Positions 24,840-36,503 of a stretch of DNA of 64,000 nt are shown here, piece by piece. Under the pieces are notes generated by a model that was given only the letters and a program-made list of their open reading frames with translations, searched no databases and was not told the origin of the DNA. The translations under genes were made by a program, and so were the position numbers. Origin of the DNA: Pseudeuparius sepicola. Taxonomy: Eukaryota > Arthropoda > Insecta > Coleoptera > Anthribidae. Numbering within the stretch: the stretch's first letter is position 1; each line of letters begins with the position of its first letter. The stretch covers positions 21,680,501-21,744,500 of the forward strand of contig OY987301.1 in the NCBI GenBank assembly GCA_963920635.1, given 5' to 3'.

Positions 24840-25440
24840 GTTATTTGTGACACAATGGCTAGGGTGAAATGCCATTTGTAATTTTACATGTAAAGGAGTA
24901 TTTTCACTTCTAATTATGGTGAAATCCCATTTGTATTTTACATATAAATTTTTTATTTTCACTTATCATTATTGTAAAATGTCATTTGTAATTTTACATA
25001 CAGAAACGTATTTTCACGGCTAGTCATTGTGAAATTCCATTTGTAATTTTACATACAGAAACGTATTTTCGCCACTTATCATTGTGAAATTCCATTTGCG
25101 ATATTACGTACAGAAACGTCTTTTCACCGCTAATCACTGTGAAATGCCATTTGTGATTTTACATACAGAAACGTATTTTCACCACTAATCATTGTGAAAT
25201 TCCATTTGCGATTTTACGTACAGAAACGTATGTTCGCCGATAATTGTTGTGAAATGCCATTCGTGATTTTACATACAGAAGCGTATTTTCATTGCTTATG
25301 ATTGTGAAATATCATTTGTAATTTTACATATGTAGAAACGTATTTTCACCGCTATACATTGTGAAATACCATTTGTGATTTTACATACAGAAACGTTAAT
25401 CATGTGAATTGCTATTAATTTGGGATTTTACATAACAAAA
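24840..25440. repeat. Left subterminal degenerate tandem array
   Basis: A unit of roughly 60 bp recurs about nine times: GTGAAATKCCATTTGTAATT, then TTTACATACAGAAACGTATT, then TTCACC and ATCATT. Copies differ by substitutions and small indels. Such arrays are typical transposase-binding or simply mutually homogenised DNA near transposon ends; the role here is unknown. Confidence 0.8.
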
Positions 25441-25929
25441 CGTAGTTTCACCGATTAGCTTGGGATACATAATTATCGGTGAAAATACGTTTTTAAGTCC
25501 AATTGGTCAAAAGAAGTTCAGGTATAGGTAAAATCACAAATAGCATTTTACAATAGCTATAATAGCTGTGAAAATACATTTTTATTCCCGCAAGCAACAA
25601 TATACATATGTATAACTAAGAACTATTACAATATAATATGTTATTCAAAACGTTATCGCACATTCTGAGGTAGAATAAGCATTTCAGAGGTAGAAATCCG
25701 TTGAGTATGGCACAGGAGATTATTTTCTTTTCCAAATGTCCCCACCCACAATAAGAAGCTATTTTATAAGTTTACTTTTGCTAAAATTACATCTCATTTT
25801 TGTATTTTTTGTAAAGGATTTATTCCAAAAATTAATGTATTTGATACTTACTTGCTGTCGAACCATGCTTCGTAGTCAGATTCTTCTATGGTTTAACTTT
25901 CTACTTATTCCCGCACACATGACCTGTGG

Positions 25930-26930
25930 CAAATGTATGGACTCGGCCTTGTAAAATCTACAGCATGCCAAAAAAATGAAATTTTGTATGTGAATATGGG
26001 ACATATTGGTGCATATTGTGATGTTTTTTGAAGTTTTTATCCCGTTTATTATGGAAGATACAAAGTCAAGGTCATATTTTTTAAATTGCAACGGGTAATT
26101 TTTGACATTTTCTGAAAGAGCGTTTTTTTCTGCACCTAACAATGTAAAATTTTCTTGAAATTACATAAGAAAAAAAAACAAAAAAAGTGTAAAGTAACAC
26201 AATTAACTGAAAAGCAGAAAACATGCGAATACAAATTTTAATTTTATACAAGGTTATGTAGACAGACAGCTTTCTAGAGGGCTTGGGCATTTATTTAATG
26301 AATTAAACCCCAAAAGACTCCCCATTACTAGAAAAATTGTGGGTAAAACGACAAAATCATTAAGAGGGGGTTGCCGACAGCGAAAGTGACGTTAGATTTC
26401 GTATTTTTTTAAGTTGTATAGCATAAAATCTAATAACATTTTACCTGGCAAAAATTTAGTACAAACATCTCTGTCTTCATTTTAATCATAAGATCACAAA
26501 AGCATATGCACTGGAATTATTATTTTTCCCAAGGTTTTCGTAACCTATAAAACAAAACTCTGCTTGTAAGATCTTATGATTAAAATGAAGACAGAGATGT
26601 TTGTACTAAATTTTTGCCAGGTAAAATGTTATTAGATTTTATGCTATACAACTTAAAAAAATACGAAATCTAACGTCACTTTCGCTGTCGGCAACCCTTA
26701 AGCGATTGAAAGAAACGGATTCACATTTTATTTTCTTCCTCAGTTCTTTGTTATGCAATTCCAATATAATTGTAAACAATGAAACGGAAAAAAACGCTCT
26801 TTGACATCACAATATAATGCGCAAATATGTCCGATATTCCCATACCGAATTTCATTTTCTTTGGTGCCATGCTGTAGATTTTACAAGGCCCGGTCTACAG
26901 ATTTGCCGCGGACAGTATATTTTTGGATGA
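25930..26930. repeat. Nested inverted repeats in the element core
   Basis: GGCCTTGTAAAATCTACAGC near 25,948 recurs inverted at about 26,867-26,890, and the homology extends about 100 bp on each side toward the centre, with mismatches. The inner perfect palindromic MITE at 26,368-26,697 lies in the loop. Confidence 0.75.
26368..26697. mobile_element. MITE with perfect 128-bp inverted arms
   Basis: Positions 26,368-26,495 and 26,570-26,697 are exact reverse complements by eye, starting GGGTTGCCGACAGCGAAAGT, around a 74-base loop. TTAA lies within a few bases of each end, hinting at a piggyBac-type TTAA target, but the left boundary has extra G residues. The identical arms imply a young insertion or active homogenisation. 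Confidence 0.82.
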
Positions 26931-28536
26931 AGTAGGATCTTTTCAGTTGTTATCTGTTTTGTTGTATGCATCTTCTACCAAAAAGGAACTTCTCCAAGAA
27001 AAAAAGAGTAAGAAATCAAAGTAGGCCTAGGATTTTGAAATTTGACACAATTATGGACTCAGTTTTTTTTATCCTGAACAACTTTTCTTAATAACATTTT
27101 GTCGGAAAAGCTACAGAAATGGCACTTTGATGGTGCGAAAAAAGTTTTTTCAAAATGTCCAAGGCATACATCTATAGGTACTTAATTTTTTGAAACTAAA
27201 ACTATGGCAAATTAGACCAGTATCTTACAACTAGCGTAGTGATCGCGTCGCCGTATCTTTGGTGGGCGCGCTTCTATTTAAAATACTTTGAGCAGAAATA
27301 TTTTTTTGTACTGGTCGTAAAGGTAAATCTTTAAAATAATGTATACCGCGACCTCTAAGTGACGACGAGTCGCAGTATCGTAGCAGTCGCGTATAGTGCT
27401 GGTATACGAGCCGTCTTTTAGTTTCTAACCAAGCAGGGCTGATTCCCAGAAGCTTCAATTTCAACACGATTTTTTTTATCTTATTGTTAACTCAATCTGG
27501 GGACTCGTACCCTTTATGTATATCTACTGAATTAGGTTATCTACAATGACTAAAATAAAACAACAAAGTATAAAGTGCAAGTAATACATGTATTAAAAGT
27601 AAGTAGATATCGTACTAAACAAAACTAAAAAACAAAAAAAAAAACAATAATTATAGGAACAAAGTTACCTAAGCTTGGAAGAATTCTATGCAAAATGATT
27701 TTTCTTGTGTATTTTCAATATGTTATACAATTTCAATCTATAACTCAAAATTTGGGCCCAAAATTCAAAGTTATAGATTGTTTTTATATAAAATAATCAT
27801 GTTTAAGTCGCACCTGATTATACATAATATCTTAACTCCCTACCATACCTATAGATACGTATAGTTTAGACTGTGTTTTTTGTCTCTTCCAGAACTTCGC
27901 CTGTACCTGCCTTTTAAATACCAAACATAATAAGTACAATGTTATTTAAAATGAAGTAAAAAAGAAAACAAACATTTATAATTTTCTGTATATAATAATG
28001 TTTTGTTAATAAGTATTTCTTATTTAATTCCTGCACGTCGGACATTCCAGTTATATAAAAGTTGATAGCTCTATTTGAAACCATAAAACTGGCTTCCAAT
28101 GTTAAATACATGGAACTAAAAAGTCTTTTACTCAAATTGTCAAAATTCGGCGTGTTTCCCTCGGTGTCTCCTTCTCCCCCACCCTGCAATAAAGTCATTT
28201 TCCCAAGCATTTTTAAAAAGTGTTTTAGACTTACAATTAAAGGGACAATTTATATAAAGACCATTTCTTATATGGCCATAAAGATGCTTGTAAAAAATTT
28301 TTTTTATTTGTGTTTCAAATTTACAATTTTCGATGGGGCACGTGTATTTGACGGTATTATTTTTTTGATGTTCAAATTCACATGACGTCTAACGATGTGA
28401 TTTCTAAAAGATACATAATTATTTAAGATTGCACGGCAATTTTCTCGTATACATTTGTACAGTTATTTTTGGAATATTTCTATGATAATAACTGTGGAGT
28501 TCATATTTTCTAATCGTACCTATTTGGATCCCACAA

Positions 28537-28795
28537 ATGTCGCAAGAAATCATTTCGATAGGTAAGTATTTATTATTTTTTACTTACCTTATTTTCCAGA
28601 CAAAGTGCTATTATCAAAAGGGTACAACTATAACACGCAGAGTATGCACTCGGAACACGGAAATGTAGAATCCAGCCAGCGCGCGACGGTGGCCGTCCAA
28701 AACAATACTGAATTAGGTACCTACGTTAGTAATAAAAAATGTAGGTCAAACCGAGCATGCTTGCATGGGATTGGGTCATTATTGAAGCAAATTCG
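28537..28795 (+). CDS. Possible two-exon gene start inside the transposon
   Basis: An ATG at 28,537 opens a 25-base exon ending ATAG before GTAAGTATTT. TTATTTTCCAG at 28,589-28,599 precedes a second exon (28,600-28,795) ending at a donor GTAAGTTTTG. Splicing keeps one frame: MSQEIISIDKVLLSKG and onward, open across the whole second exon. The intron would be only 38 bases, below the usual insect minimum, and GGTAAGTA/TACTTACC around it are complementary, which weakens the case. No domain is recognised. The exon is GC-richer than its flanks. It may be a captured exon, a relic of the element's own gene, or chance. Confidence 0.22.
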
Positions 28796-28899
28796 GTAAG
28801 TTTTGTAAATTCACAGCAATGTTGTGAATATACCAAAAAAATATATACCAATACAATGAAATAATTAGGTAGGTATCTAACAAGATTACTAAATATTCT

Positions 28900-29740
28900 T
28901 GTATTTTTCAGTATTAAATTTAGTTTCACAGTATCGTTGTAAACGCTTCACGTAAAATCACAAATATCTTGTTAAAATGGCAAAATAACTGTGTAAATAC
29001 CAACGCAATGTAATAACTATTTAACATAATTACAAAATGTTTTTGTAGTTTTCAATATGAAATTTAGTTTCACAGTATCGTTGTAATCGTTTCACGTGAA
29101 ATCACAAATATCTTGTGAAAATGTAGCAACACCTGTAAAAATACCAAGACAATATAATTATTTCATAGTATTACAAAGTTTTCTTGTATTTTTTCAATAT
29201 ATAATTTAGTTTCACAGTCTCGCTGTAAAAGCTCTACGAAAAATCACAAATGTCTTGTGAAATCTACTGTGAAAATACAAAACATATGTATTTGCTAATC
29301 ATAATTACAAGTTTTTTGTATTTTTTCAATATAAAATTTAATTTTACAACTCATTGTAAAAAAATTACGTGAAATCACAAATATTTGGTAACAATGGCAC
29401 GATAGCTGTGAAAATACCAACACAACGTAATTATTAAATAGGATTACAAAATATCCATGTATTTTTTCAATACGAAATTTAGTTCTACAGTATCTTTGTA
29501 AAACCATTACGTCAAATTACAAACAACTTGTAAAAACAGCAAAGCAACTGTGAAAATACCAACAATATGTAATTACTCGTAATAATTACAAGTTTTCATG
29601 TATTTTTTCTATACAAAATTTAATTTTACAATACCATTGCAAAAACTTTACGTGAAATCACAAATAACTTGTGAAACTGACAAAAAATAACGGTGAAAAT
29701 ACCAACACAGCGTGAATTTACAAACTTAACGTAATTTTAG
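28900..29740. repeat. Right subterminal degenerate tandem array
   Basis: A unit of about 115-125 bp recurs roughly seven times. It includes TTTAGTTTCACAGTATCGTT, ACGTGAAATCACAAATA, CTTGTGAAAATG and a CTGTGAAAATACCAACA block, with heavy divergence. It mirrors the left array in word content but not in period. Confidence 0.8.
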
Positions 29741-30408
29741 ATATGTTTTATTCCCTAATATTGAAATAGTACAAGAATAGTTGTTAATTTTACATTTAGT
29801 ACGTAATTTTTACGATATTGTACAACTATTTTACAAGTTCATTGTGCATTTTCAGCAAATATGCGGTAAACCATACTTTACTGCAAATATACTGTATTTA
29901 TTACTGCAAATATCACTGTTAAATCACAATGTAATCATAGGATTTTTTTCAGTGTACAATACAAAATAGTTGGGCTGCAACTGCGTCTGCCTCTCGTCAA
30001 AAGATGGCGCTAGGCGCTACTATTACTACATATATTCAAACGTAATAATAATTTAACTCTTCACTCCTCGTATTTTTTCGGTATAATATTAGGTAATATT
30101 TTGCTTATTTCGGGGGAAACCCCCCCCTTGGCTACGCCCGTGTACCATTGGACTCCTCGTCGGAGGAGTACCGGTTAGGTGGATATTTGTATACTAAGAG
30201 GTCATTTTGCCATATATTATATTTTAATTTCATTATACGTAGGTATATATCTTATGAGATGTCGTATAAACGAATTGCAATTTTATAAGAGGAGACAAGC
30301 ATTCTCCATCTTGACTCGCCCAAATGGATGTGTCAATTCGATTAATTTCACAGTTTGTGACAAATAAAAAAACAGCTCAAGGGAAATTTGTAATTCACTT
30401 AGATTAGG

Positions 30409-30846
30409 CCAATGACGTCAAAACCTATAGACAGGTTTGTTTTGATAAACGCTTGACGCCCAGAACTAATCACAATCTAAGCGCTCCATTAAATGATTCC
30501 GAAAATGTCGCGAAATTGTCAGAAATTGCCCCTTTTTGTCGAGCCGTAGCGAACTTATTTCGACTCTGGGCTCGGAGGCTGGCGTCGTTAGACAATCCCC
30601 CGAGTCTTCAGGTGAGGTTCCGATGCTTCCGGCGCCCCCAAACAAGAAAAAACATGCGATATCTAAAAGTGTGATTCTGGAGGAACTATAACCGGGAATC
30701 ACCGGGTGTATAGTTGGTTGATGGTTGACTTTCTGTCTTTGTTTGTAGCATGTTTTTAGAGTAGTATGGATATATTTAATCTTGGAGTCAAAATAAAGGG
30801 CATTTTAACAATGGGGTACCACGTCTGTAGGTTTTGACGTCATTGG
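30409..30846. mobile_element. Short TIR element with a shared core
   Basis: The ends CCAATGACGTCAAAACCTA and the complement are about 23 bp long, flanked by ATTAGG at 30,403-30,408 and 30,847-30,852. The interior (30,505-30,690) is clearly related to 17,780-17,980, including CAGGTGAGG, GATGCTTCCGG and a GAAATT..CCCTTTTT block, although the two elements have different termini. Frames of 73-78 codons here are probably not genes. Confidence 0.7.
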
Positions 30847-30852
30847 ATTAGG

Positions 30853-33056
30853 CTCTTAAGAAGCGGTAAGCGAATATAACGTTTGCCTCAGAGCTCTTGG
30901 ATATCAACTGGCTCGTAATCCACAAAGCGAATCTTCTACATTTGCACAATGGCGTGTATGACTGTCCGCGCGTTAGCGGGCCCGAAAAATTTATTAGTTC
31001 GACATCTCATCCGCGCGCATTGCTGTCACCGCTCCGGGACATTCACCGGAGCCGGCAGCCCTTTGTGCTCTCCATTCGCATTGTTCCATCGGCTAAACAA
31101 AGGCCGGGGAAATAAAATAAATTCCGCAAGTAATAGATTCGCAATAATTGCAGCTATAGCCTTCCAGTCTGGAACCTGCGCTCTAGATCTATGCTCTATC
31201 CTAAATTGGGACGATGCTTGTCGGGCCAAAGGCAACGTTGACGACCTTGTGAGTCTAATTCAGTTTAATGTCTATGTTTACAGAGTAGCTACATATGTTT
31301 CTTATTATTGTATGAAAGGCGTGGCCTACTATTCAAGGTGGATTTAGCAAACTAAAAACGAGGGGGCTCTGTTATTTGATGTAAAGTTTTCCTCTATTTA
31401 AATAAGTCAGCGTTCCCTAATAGTAAATATGACAGCTGCTATGGTGCGATATTGTAAGTGTTTAAACAAATTCTTGTATGACCTCACGGTAAGCCACCAT
31501 TAAAAAAAACACTGCCAGTTTTTGTTAACAAGATAGATTACTAGATTGCAATCTTCCTTAAATTTTTGGATATGATGCAACATTTCATTTTATTTTCATG
31601 GCGAACTTGATAAGAAATGGATTGATGACGTCCAACTGAAGGAGATTATTTTTTCTCATGTTCTTTTTATACTGACGTATCCAGAAAGAGACGGTCTTTC
31701 CAAACATTTTTTTAATAACAAATATTTCAGGAAATATAAGCACCTTTCCATACTCTTTACTCACCTTGAATACTTCCGTTTTGCCAGGAAAAATGTTGAG
31801 GCATAAAATAACTATCCTACTTCTATTGACAACTTTACGAAAATTAAACATTGGACGTAGAATGTGTTGTAGACTTTATGGTATTTTTCTTTAGTATTGA
31901 TCGATTCTATCTTGAAAAGGATAGTGTTCTTCTTAAGACATCGATATTATTGTCTAAAGCACAGTCTTGTGGTGCTTTATCATTAACAGTGGTATAATCC
32001 ATGATCAATATAACTTAACTTTGTTCACAAAGAAATGCTCGTTATTTCCTTAGGTACCAACTTTGTATCTAATTTTATTATATTCTGTTTATTTACTTAA
32101 AATAACTTTTTGTTTCAGGTAAGACCTGGGGAATCACAATGGGTTCGAAACATAGAGAGGCAGTAAGTAAGTAACTATATAGAATTCTCTTTAAAAACAC
32201 GACAGTCTTTTATATTCTAAATATAGACATTAAGTATCAAGAACAGTAAGGCCTAGTACGAAACTGGAACCAAAAGCAGTGAAGCCTCAAAAACTGATAA
32301 ACGAATAGACCATGCTATAAACACGTTGAACGATGACATTATTTATCTAGATGGAGCATAACCCTAACCCAAATATCGCAACATCTCAGCTTCTTGTGAA
32401 GTGTTTTTCTGTTACATTGAGCTTGATCTTCTCATGAATGCAGGTGGACCTCAAGCAAACTACCCCCTTAATCCCCTCTAACACCTGGATTGTGTGACTG
32501 GAATATACTGTCCGTCCTTTCAGGCACATCGAATCCCGCGAAAATCTCCTAGATATCTATTAGGTTATTACGTTTTATAGTTGGGGCACGTAATTTATAT
32601 TATCTTTCAACAGCCCCGATAATAAATGACCCCTATCACGTTGAAATATGGCCTCCTCTTCGTGTACGGCTCGAATGCGTTCGCCGGCCGTGGTGTGCCG
32701 GCAGCGCCCGGCCGAGAGTGGAGCGCCCTATTGGCAGTTATGAGATGCCCGCGTCACGCCGGCAGGGCATAGAGCACGGTTAAGTAGCCTAGCGTGATAG
32801 ATTCGAATTAATAATATGTTTTATTCGTGGTGGATTGCTGGGAAACTTCGATGGAAGATCGTCATAAGCGATGTATGGGGGTGCTATAGGTTAGGTATGC
32901 ATTCCGAAATCAGATGGATGGGTTGTTAAATGCAGATATGATCAATTAGCTCCCAGTTTTTGAGAGGGTGATGTGTTTCTGATAAAGATATTTCGTGTTT
33001 ATGTTAAGCAAATTATATGAAATTACCAGGGACCCTTTAAAGTAAGGGGACCCAGC
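30853..33056. other. Intergenic DNA with two GC-rich islands
   Basis: GC-rich patches lie at 30,950-31,220 and 32,640-32,790. The first has overlapping frames up to 132 codons, none with a recognised motif. The second includes GCCGGCCGTGGTGTGCCGGC. They may be conserved non-coding or promoter DNA. The rest is AT-rich with nothing recognised. Confidence 0.35.
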
Positions 33057-33063
33057 ATTATAC

Positions 33064-33097
33064 CACAGAAAATATACTACGAAGTATATTTTCTGTG
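33064..33097. mobile_element. 34-bp palindromic micro-insertion with 7-bp duplication
   Basis: The 15-bp arms CACAGAAAATATACT and AGTATATTTTCTGTG surround ACGA. Identical ATTATAC flanks occupy 33,057-33,063 and 33,098-33,104. A 34-bp palindrome between direct repeats looks like an extremely reduced MITE or a hairpin insertion. The same arm sequence recurs at 35,264. Confidence 0.6.
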
Positions 33098-33104
33098 ATT
33101 ATAC

Positions 33105-34045
33105 TTTCCAAAGTGAGGCCGTTTCTTTCCTCATTCTAATGGCATCAGTGATGCCAAGTATGCCATTTTATTGGAGAATCTATGAATATAACAGGTACTT
33201 TGATTGTTAGTAAAAATTATTAATGGTTTCCATGATTTCTAAAAATTAGACTTGACAATGTTCTGTCAACAAACACAGAATATGGCAAGTGCCAAATGAA
33301 TCAAATTCATTTCATATTTGAATTTGGTTTCCTGCAATTATTTCCAGGAATTTAGGTAATATAAGTATGGTAAGTCAGTGCCGATTTTGCTTATTTGAGA
33401 ATTTGTCGCTATTGCACCTTGTTACCAGGTTCCTCAAACCAATATGTAGGTATAATATAGGTATACGTACTTGAACTTTCTTCCCTTGTTGAATGTATCT
33501 ATCCAAAGAACTTTCACAGATTTCGGGATGGACTAATAAGATTAGGTCTTGTACTTAGTTCTAATCATGTAGTTTTTCTTGGTGCTCATTATAAAATTTT
33601 TATAATTTTATTTCTCTCCCAAGATACCTCACAAACGTAAAATAAACTTATAGTTGTAGATAAAAACTGTTTAAAAAAGACCTGACTGAAGCTACCTGCT
33701 TAATAATTTAAAATTTTCGAAATATTGGGACTACTACAGGCGGCCGCATTACCTTTAAGTGACTATCTGGAAGTTAGAAAACTTAAAAATTGTGAACTAT
33801 GACGGGAAATATTTTGCCCCCTTTTTAATCTATGGCACTGGCATGTCACATAAAACCTGATGGCAGTTGGACACTGACATATAACATAACCTTGTACCAG
33901 CCCACTTATGTGGTCTCCTGGGAGTATACAGAAAACAAACTTCCCCTCAAGGCTTCACTTTTCCTATGTGATAGACTGTGACATGCTGAGACCCCTTATT
34001 TTAAAGCGTCCCTGGAAGTTACTAATCTGTCCACTGACAAAACAC
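33105..34045. other. Intergenic DNA
   Basis: No supported feature. AT-rich, with short frames only. Confidence 0.35.
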
Positions 34046-34047
34046 TA

Positions 34048-36176
34048 CACAGTAAAAAATCCGGTGTTAAATTTGACACGAAAAGTGGTCTTATATAAGT
34101 CCACATAATATCTGGTAAATTTTGCACCTTTTTTGGTCAATTTCACCAAATGTTCTGGTGTCAATAAGAACTATGCTGGTGTGAATATTTAACACGGCGT
34201 TGTGTAAGATTGACACCGTGTTGTGTAACTTTTACACGAATTTGGTCAAAATGGTGTAATTTAATTTATTTGGTATTCCCCTTTTCTTCTCCTTTCTCTC
34301 TTATAGTTTTACATGTACTTTATTTTAAAGAAATTTCAAATGTCATTGATTAGTTCAAATTAAGGAAATGTGTTACTTGTAAAAATAAAATAAAACTAAA
34401 AGATAAAGAAGCTCTATGAACCAGGCATAATATGTACATGGTCTTCAATTTAAATTATTTGTAAGAAATAGGTAATAAACGGTAATAAGTAAAGAAAATA
34501 CATTATTTCAGTTCCAAAATATATTAACGATTCCTTACAAATAGGTATAAAAATATCAACAGTTTCTTTCTTAAAGCTATAAATAAATATTCATTCTCAC
34601 TGCCAAAAATATCTGGTTATAAAAAAGTTATACACAGGGTGAGTTTTTTTCGATGCCCATTATGGGGATCTCGGAAACTAGCAGAGCTACAACAAAGGTA
34701 AAATGGGGAAAGAATTGCAGTTTTGAATGCTCAATCTAATGCCCCTTTTGGATTTTTGAAAAACTTCATGACTCACTAGATATTTTGAAAAGAGTGATTT
34801 TTTGCTATTTAATCAGATCTCTGTAGCTCCGTTATTTCTGATTATACAGAAAAACTGTAGAGACAAAAATTTTAGATAATTTTGGGCTTAATAAGATAAT
34901 CTCATCCAATTTTTTATGTTGTTTGTGATTTTTGAGATATGACATAAACTGGTGTTTTTTTTAAATGTAAATCATAGTTGGCTGTGGCCTTATAAAATCG
35001 GCCATTTTTTGAGCTTTCCAAAAATATAATACTCGGCATAGTTATTATAAAAAATAAAAGAGCTACGGCTAATTTTCTGATTTTTTTTTTAAATTTTCAC
35101 ATAGTCAGCCATGGAATATTTTCATAATTACGTTCTATTTTATAATTAGACATACTTCAAACTTTCTAATATTTTGATTTTTATCGTACGAATTCGTAAG
35201 AAAAGTGTACCTAACCACAAACACAAGAAATGCTTTATGTTAGGAGGTTATTTATACTTATACCACAGAAAATATACTACGAATATTTTCTGTGTATATA
35301 CTACGAATATTTTCTGTGTTTATACTGCAGAAGGGCATTTTCTTTCAAATTCGTACATTTTGATGCGACCAAACTATTTCGTACAAATTCTCTTACATAA
35401 TGTACTTAAGTAACTGTTGCCAGAATTGTCCGTGTGAGACAAAAAGAAACTTCAAACGTTGCGACACAGCAATTTAGTTAGATAGGCCTGTTCTCACAAG
35501 CACAAGCAAGTCCGAACTATAAGTCGGAGCCAATCACCAGGAATCAAAACACTCCGAACAGTAAGATAATTTGAAATACGTGACTGGTTTCTGATTTCAG
35601 TGGGAACAAACTCGTGTCAATACAGTCGATGAGTAATAGGTTAAAGGCTATCACCTCGGCTATCACACAGTACCTTTCGTCGTCACATTTGCATATTCGC
35701 CTGTCGTTTTAATCCATCTGACTCACTATGAAATTTTACTTTATATAACAACACCATTTTTGCACTAGCGGTCGGTAGAATCACTTTTATAACTATTATT
35801 CCCCGCCACGCGGTCGTGTCGCACGTCACACAAACTGATAAGCTCCGTCGCGCAACACGTTCGACAAACAACTGATGCCATGGCTTCAAATGCCTAAGAT
35901 TTTACACCCATAACTGATGAAATACCTTCCCTCTCTCATCTACTTAACACAAACTTGTGTTAATACGTTCAATTTGACGCAGCTTAGTGCTAAGAGATAC
36001 CGAATAGTGTTTTACGCACCCCTAAGTGTTAAAATTAACGAATTTGTTGTAGTGTGAATTTTACCAAATGAGGTTTGGTTAAGATATTTGGAATCCACCA
36101 ATTTTCGTGTCAAATTTTCACCAAATTTCTTCCACCACTTACACGAAGAGGATTTACACCGATATTTTTTACTGTG
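34048..36176. mobile_element. 2.1-kb element with GTGTAAA-type subterminal repeats, unclassified
   Basis: The ends CACAGTAAAAAAT and the complement ATTTTTTACTGTG are followed inward by related words: GGTGTTAAATTTGACAC, TGGTGTGAATATTTAACAC and GTGTAACTTTTACAC on the left; TTTTACACCC, GTGTTAAAATTAACG and ATTTACACCGATA on the right. The left flank is TA and the right flank CA, so a TA duplication may have decayed. No transposase was recognised. Organisation resembles the 24,664-29,954 element: short CAC ends with A-runs and degenerate word arrays. Confidence 0.6.
35264..35325. repeat. Micro-palindrome cluster of the 33,064 family
   Basis: CACAGAAAATATACTACGAA runs into TATTTTCTGTG (35,264-35,294), then TATATAC, then TACGAATATTTTCTGTG (35,302-35,318), then TTTATAC. 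The flanks TTATAC/TATATAC/TTTATAC resemble target repeats. It appears to be one micro-insertion followed by a partial tandem duplication. Confidence 0.55.
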
Positions 36177-36503
36177 CATTATTCTAAGGCTTTGTTCTAC
36201 CTGTATTGTAGTCATTTTTGTTCGATTTTTTTCTATGCTTGGCGAGAGAGAATTGTTACCTATAACAACGCATTCTTTCAGTGTAAGTATTTTGATCGGT
36301 TTGCACAACAAGAATACTTTCCTTATGTAGACTGCGCATAAGAGAGAGACCAGAGGACTCCTGTAAGCAAGTTGCGTCGTACCGCAACGTGCTCCATCTA
36401 AGTAGAGCGATAAAGAGGCAAAGCAACGGCGCGCGCGGTCGACTCATAGATGGGCGACCTTTTTTGATTATTATGCCTAATAAAACATATTTTCCTAATA
36501 TGA

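Larger units (their letters stand above)
24664..29954. mobile_element. 5.29-kb TA-flanked element with subterminal repeat arrays, unclassified
   Basis: Ends are CACTGAAAAAA and the complement TTTTTTCAGTG, with TA on both sides, inserted in hAT copy 2. Just inside the left end is a 22-bp-arm hairpin (TGTGAAATTACGGCAAATAT and complement). Degenerate arrays of TGTGAAAT/TTTTACA/ACGTATTTTCAC words fill 24,760-25,560 and 28,900-29,740. The centre holds nested inverted repeats (25,930-26,020 with 26,810-26,930; 26,368-26,697). No transposase is recognisable. One possible split open frame lies at 28,537-28,795. The superfamily cannot be named; short TIRs and TA duplication only loosely suggest IS630-Tc1-like DNA. 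Confidence 0.8.
23742..30142 (-). mobile_element. Internally deleted hAT transposon, copy 2, split by insertion
   Basis: Same family as 10,880-12,012: CACGGGCGTAGCCA ends and an 8-bp duplication TACCATTG at 23,734-23,741 and 30,143-30,150. The hAT sequence runs to 24,663 and resumes at 29,955; a 5,291-bp element inserted at a TA dinucleotide lies between. The junctions can be placed to the base by comparison with copy 1. Shared internal deletion shows both derive from one deleted parent. Confidence 0.93.

Noticed and set aside
24840..25440. CRISPR-like array
   Set aside because: Repeats are degenerate, spacers are not unique, and it is eukaryotic subterminal transposon DNA.
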